A DNA stretch of 64,000 bases from Stenotrophomonas maltophilia (lineage in GTDB: Bacteria > Pseudomonadota > Gammaproteobacteria > Xanthomonadales > Xanthomonadaceae), in contig NZ_CP029773.1 of assembly GCF_003205835.1 (NCBI RefSeq), positions 248,001-312,000 of the forward strand, read 5' to 3'. A program made the translations under genes and the position numbers. Within the stretch, counting starts at the first letter, position 1. Every line of letters begins with the position of its first letter. The notes under the pieces are model-generated. The model saw only the letters and a program-made list of their open reading frames with translations. It made no database searches and was not told the DNA's origin. Below, in pieces: positions 33,416 through 42,759 of this stretch.

Positions 33416-34738
33416 TCAGGTTTCGCGCAGCGCCGTGGTGATGGGCAAACGTGCCGCGCGCAGTGCCGGGAACAGGCCGCCGACCAGGCCGATGCCCAGT
33501 GCCCATTTCAGGCCGGTCCACAGCAGTTCCGGCGACACATGGAACTTGAACACCACCGCGCTGAAGTTGCTGCCGATGGTGGACACGCTGTAGCCATTGA
33601 ACAGCAGCCACGCGACCGCACAGCCGAGCAGGCCGCCGAGCAGGGCCAGCAGCATCGTCTCCAGCATCACCGCCGTCACCACCGGCAGGCCGCGGAAGCC
33701 GATCGCGCGCATGGTGGCGATCTCGCGCGCGCGCGTGGCCACTGCTGCATACATGGTGTTGAGCGCACCGAACACCGCACCCACCGCCATGATGGTGCCG
33801 ATCACCTTGCCGAGGATGTCGATCAGCTTGGTCAGGCCACCGCCCTGCTTGCTGTAGTAGACGCGGGTGGTTTCCACGTCCAGTTTCAGGCGCGGGTCGG
33901 CAGCGACGGCGGCCTTGAACTGCTCGAAGCCGGGCTTGCCATCGGTGCGCACGCTGATCGACTGCCACGCACTGCGCTGGTAGGTGGTGGCCAGCGTATC
34001 GGCGTCGGTCCACAGTTCCGAATCATGCGCGTCGCCGGTGGCGAATACGCCCACCACGGTCCAGGTCTGGTTGCCCAGGGTCAACGTCTTGCCCACCTCC
34101 ATATCGCGGAACTGGCCCTTGGCGCCCTGGCCGACCACGATCTCGCGCAGACCGGTGGCGAACTTGCGGCCTTCGACGATCTTGACCTTGTCATGCACCG
34201 CCCACGCCTGCGGGCCGACGCCGCGGAATTGCGCATTGACGTCGGTGCCGTCGGACTTCGACACCAGGTTGACCACCTGCGACAACTCCGGTGACAGCAG
34301 CGGCCGGCCTTCGGCATCGCGGCTGATGCCGGGCAGGGTGGACAGCGTGGGTACCTGTTCGCGGGTGATGACCGAGTTGGTTTCGGCCTGCGAGCCGCCG
34401 CGCAGCACGATGGCGGTGGTGTCATCGCCGGTGTTGTTGAGCGTGGCCTGGAAGCCTTCGCCCATCGCCAGCATCGCCACCAGCACGCCGACCACGCCGG
34501 CGATGCCGACCACGATCACCGAGGATGCGCCCCAGCGCTGCGGCAGGCTGGCCACGCCGATACGGGTGGCGGCCAGCGCCAGCCGTCCGCCACGGGTCAG
34601 CAGCAGCCACAGCGCTACCAGCACGGCCACGGCCAGCACGCCAAACCACGGCAGGCTGATCCACAGCACCAGGCCGATCACCAGCAGCAGCACCGTCACG
34701 CCGTTGCCCAGCCACTTCTTGAGTTTGCTCTTGAACAT
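33416..34738 (-). CDS. ABC transporter permease (MacB/FtsX type) with extra N-terminal helices
   Basis: 440 aa. The first about 65 residues add two hydrophobic helices (VTVLLLVIGLVLWISLPWFG; LAVAVLVALWLLLT) ahead of the standard MacB/FtsX permease plan: one helix (SVIVVGIAGVVGVLVAML), a large periplasmic domain (about 105-310) and three C-terminal helices ending ALRAARLPITTALRET. Last gene of a four-gene operon; paired with the permease at 34752. Likely works in a mechanotransmission-type exporter. Confidence 0.88.
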   Translation of the reverse strand: MFKSKLKKWLGNGVTVLLLVIGLVLWISLPWFGVLAVAVLVALWLLLTRGGRLALAATRIGVASLPQRWGASSVIVVGIAGVVGVLVAMLAMGEGFQATLNNTGDDTTAIVLRGGSQAETNSVITREQVPTLSTLPGISRDAEGRPLLSPELSQVVNLVSKSDGTDVNAQFRGVGPQAWAVHDKVKIVEGRKFATGLREIVVGQGAKGQFRDMEVGKTLTLGNQTWTVVGVFATGDAHDSELWTDADTLATTYQRSAWQSISVRTDGKPGFEQFKAAVAADPRLKLDVETTRVYYSKQGGGLTKLIDILGKVIGTIMAVGAVFGALNTMYAAVATRAREIATMRAIGFRGLPVVTAVMLETMLLALLGGLLGCAVAWLLFNGYSVSTIGSNFSAVVFKFHVSPELLWTGLKWALGIGLVGGLFPALRAARLPITTALRET

Positions 34739-34751
34739 GTCTGCGTTCTCC

Positions 34752-35909
34752 TCAGCGGCCGGCCAGTGCGTCGACGATCTTCAGGCGCTTGGCACGCAGC
34801 GCCGGCAACAGGCCGACGATGATGCCGATCACCACGATCAGGCCCAGCCCCATCAGCCAGGTCGGCGTCGGCACGTGCGGCGGCAGCATGCCCATGCTCT
34901 TCGGCCCGATCGCCGGCAGGATCAGCGCGGCCAGGCCCATGCCGATCAGGCCGCCCAGGCCGATCAGCAGCACCGACTCCACCATCACCAGGGTCAGCAC
35001 GGTGCTGTCCTTGAAGCCCAGCGTCTTCAACGTGGCCAGTTCGGGCACGCGCTCGCGCACCGCCTGCGCCATGGTGTTGCCGGTCAACAGCAGCAGGGTG
35101 AAGAACACTGCACCCATGATCGAGGTGACGATCATGCCGATGTCCGCAAACTGCTTGACGAAGGCCTGCTGGAACGCCGATTCGGTCTGGGTCTTGGTCT
35201 CGTGGTCGGAGTTGGCCGAGATCGCATCGATCGCCTGCGCCACCCGCGAGGACTGGTCCGGATTGTCCAGCGTCACTGTGTACCAGCTCACCTGGTTCTT
35301 GATGTAGTCGTTGGATTCATCGAAGTACTTCCAGTTCATCATCAGCTGGCGTTCTTCGTTGGCGGCCAGCGCACGGTCCTTGGAGCGGTAGATGCCCTTC
35401 AGCTCCAGCGGCCAGTCGTTGCTGCCGCCACGCGGGAAGATCGTTGCCTGCAGCGGGATGGTGTCGCCGATCTTCCAGCCGAACTGCTTGGCCAGGGTCT
35501 CGCCGACGATGGCGCCGGTGCGGGTCTGCTTCCAGTCCTCCAGCTGTGCCGGATCGATCTGCAGCTCGCGGTAGACATCGAAGTAGTTGGGTGACACCGA
35601 GAAGTTCGGGAAGAAGTTCTTCGGGTCCTGGTAGATGCCGCCGAACCACATGCCGTAGGCCACGTCACGCACGCCGGCTACCTGCCGCACCTGGGCTTCC
35701 AGGCGGATCGGCAGCGACTGGGTGATCGACAGCCGCGAGGCGACCACCAGCCGGTTGGCGCCTTCCACGCTGCCGCCGGAGGTGAATGCCACGCGTACCG
35801 AATCGAGCATGCCGAACAGCAGGAACGCGGCCACCACCGAAAGCAGGGTCAACAATGTGCGGGTACGGCTGCGGAACAGCTGCGCCCACACCAACGAGAA
35901 GTATTTCAT
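34752..35909 (-). CDS. ABC transporter permease (MacB/FtsX type)
   Basis: 385 aa. One N-terminal helix ([18 protein letters not shown]), periplasmic domain (about 45-265), three C-terminal helices and the family ending [14 protein letters not shown]. It is 13 bp from the second permease and 14 bp from the ATPase, indicating one heteromeric transporter. Confidence 0.9.
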   Translation of the reverse strand: MKYFSLVWAQLFRSRTRTLLTLLSVVAAFLLFGMLDSVRVAFTSGGSVEGANRLVVASRLSITQSLPIRLEAQVRQVAGVRDVAYGMWFGGIYQDPKNFFPNFSVSPNYFDVYRELQIDPAQLEDWKQTRTGAIVGETLAKQFGWKIGDTIPLQATIFPRGGSNDWPLELKGIYRSKDRALAANEERQLMMNWKYFDESNDYIKNQVSWYTVTLDNPDQSSRVAQAIDAISANSDHETKTQTESAFQQAFVKQFADIGMIVTSIMGAVFFTLLLLTGNTMAQAVRERVPELATLKTLGFKDSTVLTLVMVESVLLIGLGGLIGMGLAALILPAIGPKSMGMLPPHVPTPTWLMGLGLIVVIGIIVGLLPALRAKRLKIVDALAGR

Positions 35910-35923
35910 CGCCGTGGCCTCCG

Positions 35924-36613
<690 letters not shown>

Positions 36614-36715
36614 GGGTGGTTCTCCACGGAAGGCGGGAAACGGGGAAGCGCCACGGCGGGGGCCGCAGGCGTGCGTCGAGCGGTGCTGCCGGCGGCGCCC
36701 GTGGGCGCCAGGCCG

Positions 36716-37978
36716 TTACTGCGCTTGTTTCTGTTGCACCTTGGCGCCATCGCGCAGGGTGTCGGGCGGGTTCACCACCACCGACTCACCCGCGCTGACG
36801 CCCTTGAGGATCTGGCGGTCCTTGCCCATCGCCTGGCCGGCCTCGACCGTGCGCTGCTGCACGCGGTTCTGGTCGCCCAGCACGAAGGCCACCGAGGCGC
36901 CCTCGCGCTGGACCACGGCGCCCGCCGGCACGCGCACGCCCTGCGGCTTGGCCGCCGCCTGCGGCTGCGCCTGCTCCAGGAAGCTGACCCGCACGCCCAT
37001 CTCCGGCACGATGCGCGGGTCCTTCACCTTCAGTGCCACGCGCACCTTCACCGTGGCCTTGCCGCGGTCGGCGGTGGGGATGATGGCGATCACCTCGCCG
37101 GGAATTTTCCACTCCGGATAGGCGTTGAGCGTGGCTTCCACCGGCATCTTCGGCTGCACGCGGCCGATGAAGGCTTCGCCCACCTCGACTTCGATCTCCA
37201 GTGAGTCCATGTCGACGATGGTGCCGATGCCGGTACGGGTGAAGCCGCCGCCCGCCGACAGCGGCGAGACGATTTCACCCGGTTGCGCGGCCTTGGCGGT
37301 GACCACGCCGGAGAACGGCGCACGCACGATGTTGTTGTCGACGCCCAGGTCGGCGATGGCCAGCTGGTCGTTGGCAACCTTGACGTTGCGCTGCGCGGTA
37401 TCCAGCTGGGCACGCAGGCTGTCGCGCTGGGCCACGGCCTGGTCGTACTGCGAGCGCGACACCAGCTGCTGGCCGACCAGCGCCTGCAGGCGGCTGGCTT
37501 CGGCGGCGGCCTGCTTCTGCTGTGCCTCCAGACCGGCCACCTGGCTGCGTGCGGCCTGCAGCTGCGAGGCATACAGGCTGCGCTGCGCGTCGGCATCGAT
37601 CGGGTCCAGCGTGGCCATGATCTGGCCCTGCTCCACGCGCATGCCTTCCTCGATCATCACCTCGCGCACCTTGCCAGTGATCTTGGCCGAGACCGTGGCC
37701 ATGCGCCGGGCGACCACATAGCCGCTGGCATCGAGCACCGAACTGCTGGCGCTGCCCTGCTGGATGGCCACGGCAGGTGCGGTTTCCACCTCCACCGCCG
37801 GCGCACGGCCGAACAGGAAGGTGACGGCGGCGGCGACCAGCAGCACGACCACGATGATCGCGATCCACAGCCAGCGGCGGCCACCGCCATTGCTACCGCC
37901 ACCGGAGGCGGGCGGCGGCGATTTGCGGTCGATACGGAGTTCCTTCAACAGCTCGGCAGAAGCGTTCATTCGTTCCAT
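36716..37978 (-). CDS. Periplasmic adaptor (HlyD/MFP family)
   Basis: 420 aa from the ATG at 37978 (MERMNAS; a second ATG at 37969 is possible). One membrane anchor (about 37-58), then lipoyl and barrel-sandwich segments flanking a long coiled-coil hairpin (about 125-205, rich in Gln/Ala: LQAARSQVAGLEAQQKQAAA) and beta-barrel domains. It would link the ABC exporter to an outer-membrane TolC-type channel, which is not encoded here. The family includes the adaptors of MacAB and antimicrobial peptide exporters. Confidence 0.9.
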   Translation of the reverse strand: MERMNASAELLKELRIDRKSPPPASGGGSNGGGRRWLWIAIIVVVLLVAAAVTFLFGRAPAVEVETAPAVAIQQGSASSSVLDASGYVVARRMATVSAKITGKVREVMIEEGMRVEQGQIMATLDPIDADAQRSLYASQLQAARSQVAGLEAQQKQAAAEASRLQALVGQQLVSRSQYDQAVAQRDSLRAQLDTAQRNVKVANDQLAIADLGVDNNIVRAPFSGVVTAKAAQPGEIVSPLSAGGGFTRTGIGTIVDMDSLEIEVEVGEAFIGRVQPKMPVEATLNAYPEWKIPGEVIAIIPTADRGKATVKVRVALKVKDPRIVPEMGVRVSFLEQAQPQAAAKPQGVRVPAGAVVQREGASVAFVLGDQNRVQQRTVEAGQAMGKDRQILKGVSAGESVVVNPPDTLRDGAKVQQKQAQ

Positions 37979-38077
37979 CACAGACGTTCGGGCGGGTGTG
38001 GCCGGAAGAGCGGACGGCGGCGGTTCCGGCGGTGGAGCGTGCGGCACAGCATGAAGGCAGGCACAGCGATGACGGCA

Positions 38078-38091
38078 GTGACAGCTGTCAC
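38078..38091. promoter_or_regulatory. Candidate Clp/CRP-type operator between divergent ABC operons
   Basis: GTGACAGCTGTCAC is a perfect 14-bp palindrome with GTGA-N6-TCAC spacing, like the site at 6607. It lies about 100 bp from the adaptor start and 51-81 bp from the other operon, so a single bound factor could act on both. Confidence 0.5.
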
Positions 38092-38141
38092 CCGATGACA
38101 CTGACGGCGGCAACTGCGAAACGTGACCACGGCGGCACAGG

Positions 38142-39068
38142 ATGGCAACGTCCCCGCTACCGGTACCGCCCATGGATCCGATCGCCCCGTCGCTGGCCCG
38201 CCTGCAGCAGGTGCAGGTGCGCTACCGCGACCATACCGCCCTGCATGGCATCGACCTGCAGGTTCGCGCTGGCCAGGTGCTCGCATTGCTGGGCCGCAAC
38301 GGTGCCGGCAAGAGTACCGCGATCAGCGTGCTGTTGGGCCTGCGCCGCGCCGACGCCGGCCAGGTCGAACTGCTTGGCGGTGACCCGCAGCAGCGCGCCA
38401 GCCGTATCGGCCTGGGCGTGATGCTGCAGAGCACCAGCCTGCCGCCGATGCTGCAGGTGGACGAACTGGTGGCGCAGGCCAGCGCCTGCTATCCCGACCC
38501 GATGCCGTTGCAGGAGGTGCTGCAGCGCGCCGGCCTGCAGGCGCTTGCAGGCCGCCGCTATGGCCAACTCTCCGGCGGCCAGCAGCGCGCCGTGCAGTTC
38601 GCCATCGCGCTGTGTGGACGGCCACGCGTACTGTTCCTGGATGAGCCCACCACCGGCCTGGATATCCAGGCGCGGCAGGCGATGTGGCAGGCAATCCGGC
38701 AGTTGGTGGCCGAAGGCTGCGGCGTGCTGCTGACCACCCATTATCTGGAGGAGGCCGAAGCGCTGGCGCAGCAGGTGGTGGTGCTGGAGCAGGGCCGGGT
38801 GCTGGCCGATGCACCCTTGAGCGAGCTGCGCCTGGCCGACCGGCCACGCCGCATCCGCTGCCGTAGTGGATTGCCCATTGAGGACGTACAGCAGTGGCCG
38901 GGCGTGCAGGAGGTGCGACGCGACGGCGAGCACCTGCAGCTGCTGGCGAGCCCGGCCGAGCCGGTAGTGGCGCGCCTGCTGGCCGCCGATGCGCAGCTGC
39001 GCGAACTGGAAGTACAGGGCGCGGCGCTGGCCGACGCCTTCCTCGACATGACCCGGGAGGCCGCATGA
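38142..39068 (+). CDS. ABC-2 type transporter ATP-binding protein
   Basis: 308 aa; the ATG at 38172 is an alternative start, and neither has a strong ribosome site. Walker A LLGRNGAGKSTAI, signature LSGGQQRAVQFAIAL, Walker B VLFLDEPTTGLD and LLTTHYLEEAEALAQ. The C-terminal 80 residues match the DrrA/NatA-type extension. Paired with the permease that starts in its stop codon. Confidence 0.9.
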   Translation: MATSPLPVPPMDPIAPSLARLQQVQVRYRDHTALHGIDLQVRAGQVLALLGRNGAGKSTAISVLLGLRRADAGQVELLGGDPQQRASRIGLGVMLQSTSLPPMLQVDELVAQASACYPDPMPLQEVLQRAGLQALAGRRYGQLSGGQQRAVQFAIALCGRPRVLFLDEPTTGLDIQARQAMWQAIRQLVAEGCGVLLTTHYLEEAEALAQQVVVLEQGRVLADAPLSELRLADRPRRIRCRSGLPIEDVQQWPGVQEVRRDGEHLQLLASPAEPVVARLLAADAQLRELEVQGAALADAFLDMTREAA

Positions 39069-39847
39069 ACACGATGGCCCGTACCGGCACCACACCCGCG
39101 CCGCCATCTGCATGGCGCCAGGCACTGCGCCCGTACCGCGCCGAGCTGATGGCCGAACTGCGCCGCGCCTGGCGCACGCCGGCGTTCGCGGTGCCCTCGC
39201 TGCTGTTCCCGGTGCTGTTCTACCTGCTGTTCGGCGTGCTGCTCGGACGTGGTCACGCGCCGCTGTACCTGCTGGCCACCTACTGCGTGTTCGGTGCGAT
39301 GGCCCCGGCCCTGTTCGGCTTCGGCGTGCAGCTGGCGCTGGACCGAGAAGGCGGCCTGCTGACCCTCAAGCGCGCGCTGCCGATGCCGGCGGCGGCACCG
39401 CTGCTGGCGCGGCTGGCGATGGCGGTGATGTTCGCGCTGCTGGTGGCGTTGCTGCTGATCGGCGTGGCGCATGTGCTCGGTGGTGTGCAGCTGCACGCCC
39501 TGCAGGTGCTGCAGCTGCTGGCGGTGGCGGGCCTGGCGGCGCTGCCGCTGGGGGCGATCGGCCTGCTGATCGGCAGCCATGTCAGTGCCAGCGCGGCACC
39601 GGCGATGGTCAACCTGGTCTACCTGCCGCTGGCCCTGCTGTCGGGCCTGTGGCTGCCGCTGTCGGCGCTGCCCACGCTGTTCTCGACGATGGCCCCACTG
39701 TGGCCGACCTGGCATCTGGCGCAGCTGGCGCTGCCGGTGGTCGGGCTGCCGTCGGTGGGCAGCGTGGCCGGCCACCTGCTGGTGCTGCTGGCGGTCACGG
39801 TGGTCGCGCTGCTGCTGGCGCGCCGTCGCCTGCGCCGGATCGGCTGA
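39065..39847 (+). CDS. ABC-2 type transporter permease
   Basis: 260 aa from the ATG at 39065, overlapping the ATPase stop by 4 bp. Six hydrophobic segments, including FAVPSLLFPVLFYLLFGVLL and VNLVYLPLALLSGLWLPLSAL, which is the ABC-2 permease signature region. Probably exports a hydrophobic compound or antimicrobial; partner of the ATPase. Confidence 0.9.
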   Translation: MNTMARTGTTPAPPSAWRQALRPYRAELMAELRRAWRTPAFAVPSLLFPVLFYLLFGVLLGRGHAPLYLLATYCVFGAMAPALFGFGVQLALDREGGLLTLKRALPMPAAAPLLARLAMAVMFALLVALLLIGVAHVLGGVQLHALQVLQLLAVAGLAALPLGAIGLLIGSHVSASAAPAMVNLVYLPLALLSGLWLPLSALPTLFSTMAPLWPTWHLAQLALPVVGLPSVGSVAGHLLVLLAVTVVALLLARRRLRRIG

Positions 39848-39853
39848 ACTGGC

Positions 39854-41068
39854 ATGATCGGCAGCGATCGTCCCCGCCTGGATTCTCCCGTGTCGTCGAG
39901 CTGGCTTGCGTCCCTGCTGCGCCCCGCACCGGATTCGGCGGTGGCCGAGCTGCTGCGACATGGCAAATCGCCCTGGAGCGGTGCGATCCACCTGCTGTGG
40001 TCGGTATGGATCTTCCTCACCCCGGTGCTTGGGAACGGCTTCACCCTGCGCTGGCTGTTGCTGACCCTGGTCAGCTATCCGATGTTCCTGCTGTTCTACG
40101 CCAAGGTGATGCTGGCGCCACGGCACCATGCATGGCGCTACGCGCTGGGCATGATCGTGATGGCCCTGGTACTGCTGCCGTGGTATCCCTCGGGACTGAG
40201 CTATTTCGTGTTCGGCTGCGTGATGATCCGCATGAGCAGCCGCGGCGGCTGGTGGCAGTACCTGCTGCAGCTCACCGGGCTGAACCTTCTGTTCTGCGGC
40301 ACCGCGCTGTACTTCGGTTATCCGTGGCAGGCCATGGTGTGGATGCCGGCGGTCTCGTTCATCGTCGGGCTGGTGGTGAACGTGGAGGCCCTGAGCCAGC
40401 AGCGCGACGTCGCACTGCAGCTGTCCCAGGACGAGGTGCGGCGGCTGGCCACCACCGCCGAGCGCGAGCGTATCGGCCGCGACCTGCACGACCTGCTGGG
40501 CCATACCCTGTCGTTGATCACGCTGAAGCTGGAACTGGCGCGCAAGCTGCACGACCGCGGTGATGCACGCGCGCGGCAGGAGATCGGCGAGGCCGAGGAC
40601 ATTGCCCGCGAAGCGCTGGCACAGGTGCGCAGTGCGGTGACCGGCATCCGCGCCAGCGATCTTGCTGGCGAGCTGGCATCGGCGCGCCTGCTGCTGGAAT
40701 GCCAGCAGGTACATCTGCAGTACACGACGCCACCTGCGATGCCGGTGGACGTGGAACGTGGCCTGGCGCTGGTGCTGCGCGAGGCGGCAACCAACATCGT
40801 GCGCCATGCGCAGGCGACCCGGGTACAGGTGGATTTCATGCTTGAGGAACGACAGTTGGCGATGCAGATACGCGATGACGGCCGTGGCGGCGTGCAGGCC
40901 GAGGGCAATGGACTTTGCGGCATGCGTGAGCGGGCCGCAGCACTGGGTGGCCAGTTGACGCTGCAGTCGCCGCGCGGGGCGGGCACCGTGCTGACGGTGC
41001 GCGTGCCGTTGATGGCCGCGACTACGCCGCTGTCGCCTACGTCGTTGGCGCAGGACGGTGCCGCATGA
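39854..41068 (+). CDS. DesK-type sensor histidine kinase
   Basis: 404 aa. Four to five N-terminal membrane helices (about 35-165) with almost no periplasmic domain, so it likely senses the membrane itself. Phosphoacceptor His212 in RDLHDLLGHTLSLI (HisKA_3 family), then a HATPase domain ending GLCGMRERAAALGG. Its stop overlaps the response-regulator start. Placement after an ABC-2 pair follows the DesKR/LiaRS arrangement in which the system controls its own exporter. Confidence 0.9.
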   Translation: MIGSDRPRLDSPVSSSWLASLLRPAPDSAVAELLRHGKSPWSGAIHLLWSVWIFLTPVLGNGFTLRWLLLTLVSYPMFLLFYAKVMLAPRHHAWRYALGMIVMALVLLPWYPSGLSYFVFGCVMIRMSSRGGWWQYLLQLTGLNLLFCGTALYFGYPWQAMVWMPAVSFIVGLVVNVEALSQQRDVALQLSQDEVRRLATTAERERIGRDLHDLLGHTLSLITLKLELARKLHDRGDARARQEIGEAEDIAREALAQVRSAVTGIRASDLAGELASARLLLECQQVHLQYTTPPAMPVDVERGLALVLREAATNIVRHAQATRVQVDFMLEERQLAMQIRDDGRGGVQAEGNGLCGMRERAAALGGQLTLQSPRGAGTVLTVRVPLMAATTPLSPTSLAQDGAA

Positions 41069-41667
41069 TCCGCATCCTGCTGGCCGAAGACCAGGCGATG
41101 GTGCGCGGTGCGTTGTCGGCGCTGCTCGGCCTGGAGCCGGACATCGAAGTGCTGGGCAGCGCCGCCGATGGCGAAACCGCGTGGCGGATGCTGCAGCAGC
41201 TGCAGCCGGACATCCTGGTCACCGACATCGAGATGCCGGGCCTGAGCGGACTGGAACTGGCGCAGCGCATCGCCCGCCAGGAACTGCCGATCAAGGTGGT
41301 GATCGTGACCACCTTCGCCCGTGCCGGCTTCCTGCGTCGCGCGCTGGAGGCGGGGGTGCTGGGCTACCTGCTGAAGGACGCACCGGCCGAGAACCTGGCC
41401 GATGCCCTGCGCAAGGTGAAGCAGGGCATCCGCGCGATCGACCCGCAGCTGGCATTGGATGCGTGGTCGCAGGCCGACCCGCTGACCGACCGCGAACGCC
41501 GCGTGCTGCGGCTGGCGGGCGAGGGCCGCACCGCCAGCGAGATCGCCGAGCAGCTGGGGTTGTCGCACGGTACGGTGCGCAACTACCTGTCCGAGTGCAT
41601 CGGCAAGCTGGGCGTGGCCAATCGGATCGAGGCGTACCGGCTGGCGCGGCAGAAGGGGTGGTTGTAG
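41065..41667 (+). CDS. NarL/LuxR-type response regulator (DesR-like)
   Basis: 200 aa. Receiver with acidic pair at residues 8-9, Asp54 in LVTDIEMPG and Lys near 105 in YLLKDAPAE. The C-terminal HTH (about 135-198; LTDRERRVLRLAGEGRTASE, IAEQLGLSHGTVRNYLSE) is of the LuxR type. Probably regulates this operon and perhaps the divergent one. ATGA overlap with the kinase. Confidence 0.93.
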   Translation: MIRILLAEDQAMVRGALSALLGLEPDIEVLGSAADGETAWRMLQQLQPDILVTDIEMPGLSGLELAQRIARQELPIKVVIVTTFARAGFLRRALEAGVLGYLLKDAPAENLADALRKVKQGIRAIDPQLALDAWSQADPLTDRERRVLRLAGEGRTASEIAEQLGLSHGTVRNYLSECIGKLGVANRIEAYRLARQKGWL

Positions 41668-41695
41668 CAGCGCCCTGCCTTTCCCGGTGATGTCA

Positions 41696-42192
41696 TTTCC
41701 GCGACCGCGGGGGGTGTCACTTTCTTTGCGCGCAAAGAAAGTAACCAAAGAAACGCTCCGCCGGCCGCGAGCCGGCGTGCTGCGCACGCCGGTGCCCTGC
41801 GCTCCTCGGTCCGTCGAGGGACGGCGCGGGAACTCGCTGCGCTCAGACACCCGCACCTCTTCGCCCTCGCCGGACCTGCGGTGCTCGGCTCGCTCAAGGC
41901 GGACTTGAAGGGCAAGATCAACAGCTAGAGCATCCACGCATGGCGTGGATCTACTGGGTGCAGCTGTGGCATTTGACCTTGGGTCCGCCTTGAGCGAGCC
42001 GAGCATCGCAGGGGAATCAGGGGCGAAGAGGCGCCGGTGTTTGAGCGCAGCGAGTTCGGCGCCGTCCCCTGATTCACCGAGAAGCACAGGGCACCGGTGC
42101 GCAGCACCGGCTCGCGCTCTGGCGGCGCGTTTCTTTTGGTTACTTTTCTTTTCGCGCGAAAAGAAAAGTGACACCCCCCGCGGTCGCGGAAA
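41696..42192. repeat. About 497-bp nested imperfect palindrome
   Basis: The outer arms are perfect inverted repeats over 25 bp (TTTCCGCGACCGCGGGGGGT..., 41696-41720, against 42168-42192). A further perfect 21-bp pair (CTCGGCTCGCTCAAGGCGGAC at 41884-41904 against 41982-42002) lies inside, and partly matching arms (TTTCTTTG.../...AAAGAAA, GAGCCGGCG, CTGCGCTCA) lie between. The exact centre at about 41941-41944 is itself a hairpin, CATCCACGCATGGCGTGGAT. It occupies the whole gap between the convergent response-regulator and cytochrome b561 genes. Reading frames in the arms look like artefacts. Confidence 0.85.
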
Positions 42193-42222
42193 CAATCCGC
42201 CGGGAACGCCCGGCGAACCCGA

Positions 42223-42759
42223 TCAATCCTTCCCGCGCGCCATCGCCTGGAACACGCCATCCCGCCGCACCCACAGGTGGAACAGCGCCGCACCCACATG
42301 CATCAGCACCGTGGCGAACAACACATATGCCAGCAGGCTGTGCGCATTGCGCAACGCGGCATACAGCGCCGGGGTGTGCGGCACGATCGGCGGCAGGTGC
42401 AGGCCGCCCCACAGCACGATCGGGTAACCGCCGGCCGACAGCATCGCCCAGCCGATCAGCGGCATCGCCAGCATCAGCGCGTACAGCATCCAGTGCGAGG
42501 CCTTGGCCGCCATCACCTGCCACACCGGAAGATCCGCCGGCAGCGGTGGCGGGCGATGGCGCAGCCGGTTGTACAGGCGCAGCAGCACCAGTACGCCGAT
42601 CGCGATGCCCAACGGGCGATGCAGATCGATCAGCATCGGCCGCAGGTGCAGCGAGGCGACCATGGTCACGCCGATGAACAGCATGGCGATGATCATCAGT
42701 GCCATGGACCAGTGCAGCACCCGCGCCAGCAGGTTGAAGTGGCCGTTGCCGGTGCTCAT
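42223..42759 (-). CDS. Cytochrome b561
   Basis: 178 aa, four membrane helices. Haem-ligand histidines are likely in LLARVLHWSMAL (His16 region), IDLHRPLGIAI, AAKASHWMLYALML and LMHVGAALFHLWV. Diheme b561 proteins pass electrons in the inner membrane. The ATG overlaps the catalase-like gene stop, so the two are coupled. Confidence 0.88.
   Translation of the reverse strand: MSTGNGHFNLLARVLHWSMALMIIAMLFIGVTMVASLHLRPMLIDLHRPLGIAIGVLVLLRLYNRLRHRPPPLPADLPVWQVMAAKASHWMLYALMLAMPLIGWAMLSAGGYPIVLWGGLHLPPIVPHTPALYAALRNAHSLLAYVLFATVLMHVGAALFHLWVRRDGVFQAMARGKD

Noticed and set aside
41687..42195. Short frames in the palindrome arms with SREKK/LRAKK-type sequence
   Set aside because: They are translations of the repeat element itself in both orientations, with no ribosome site or independent coding signal.
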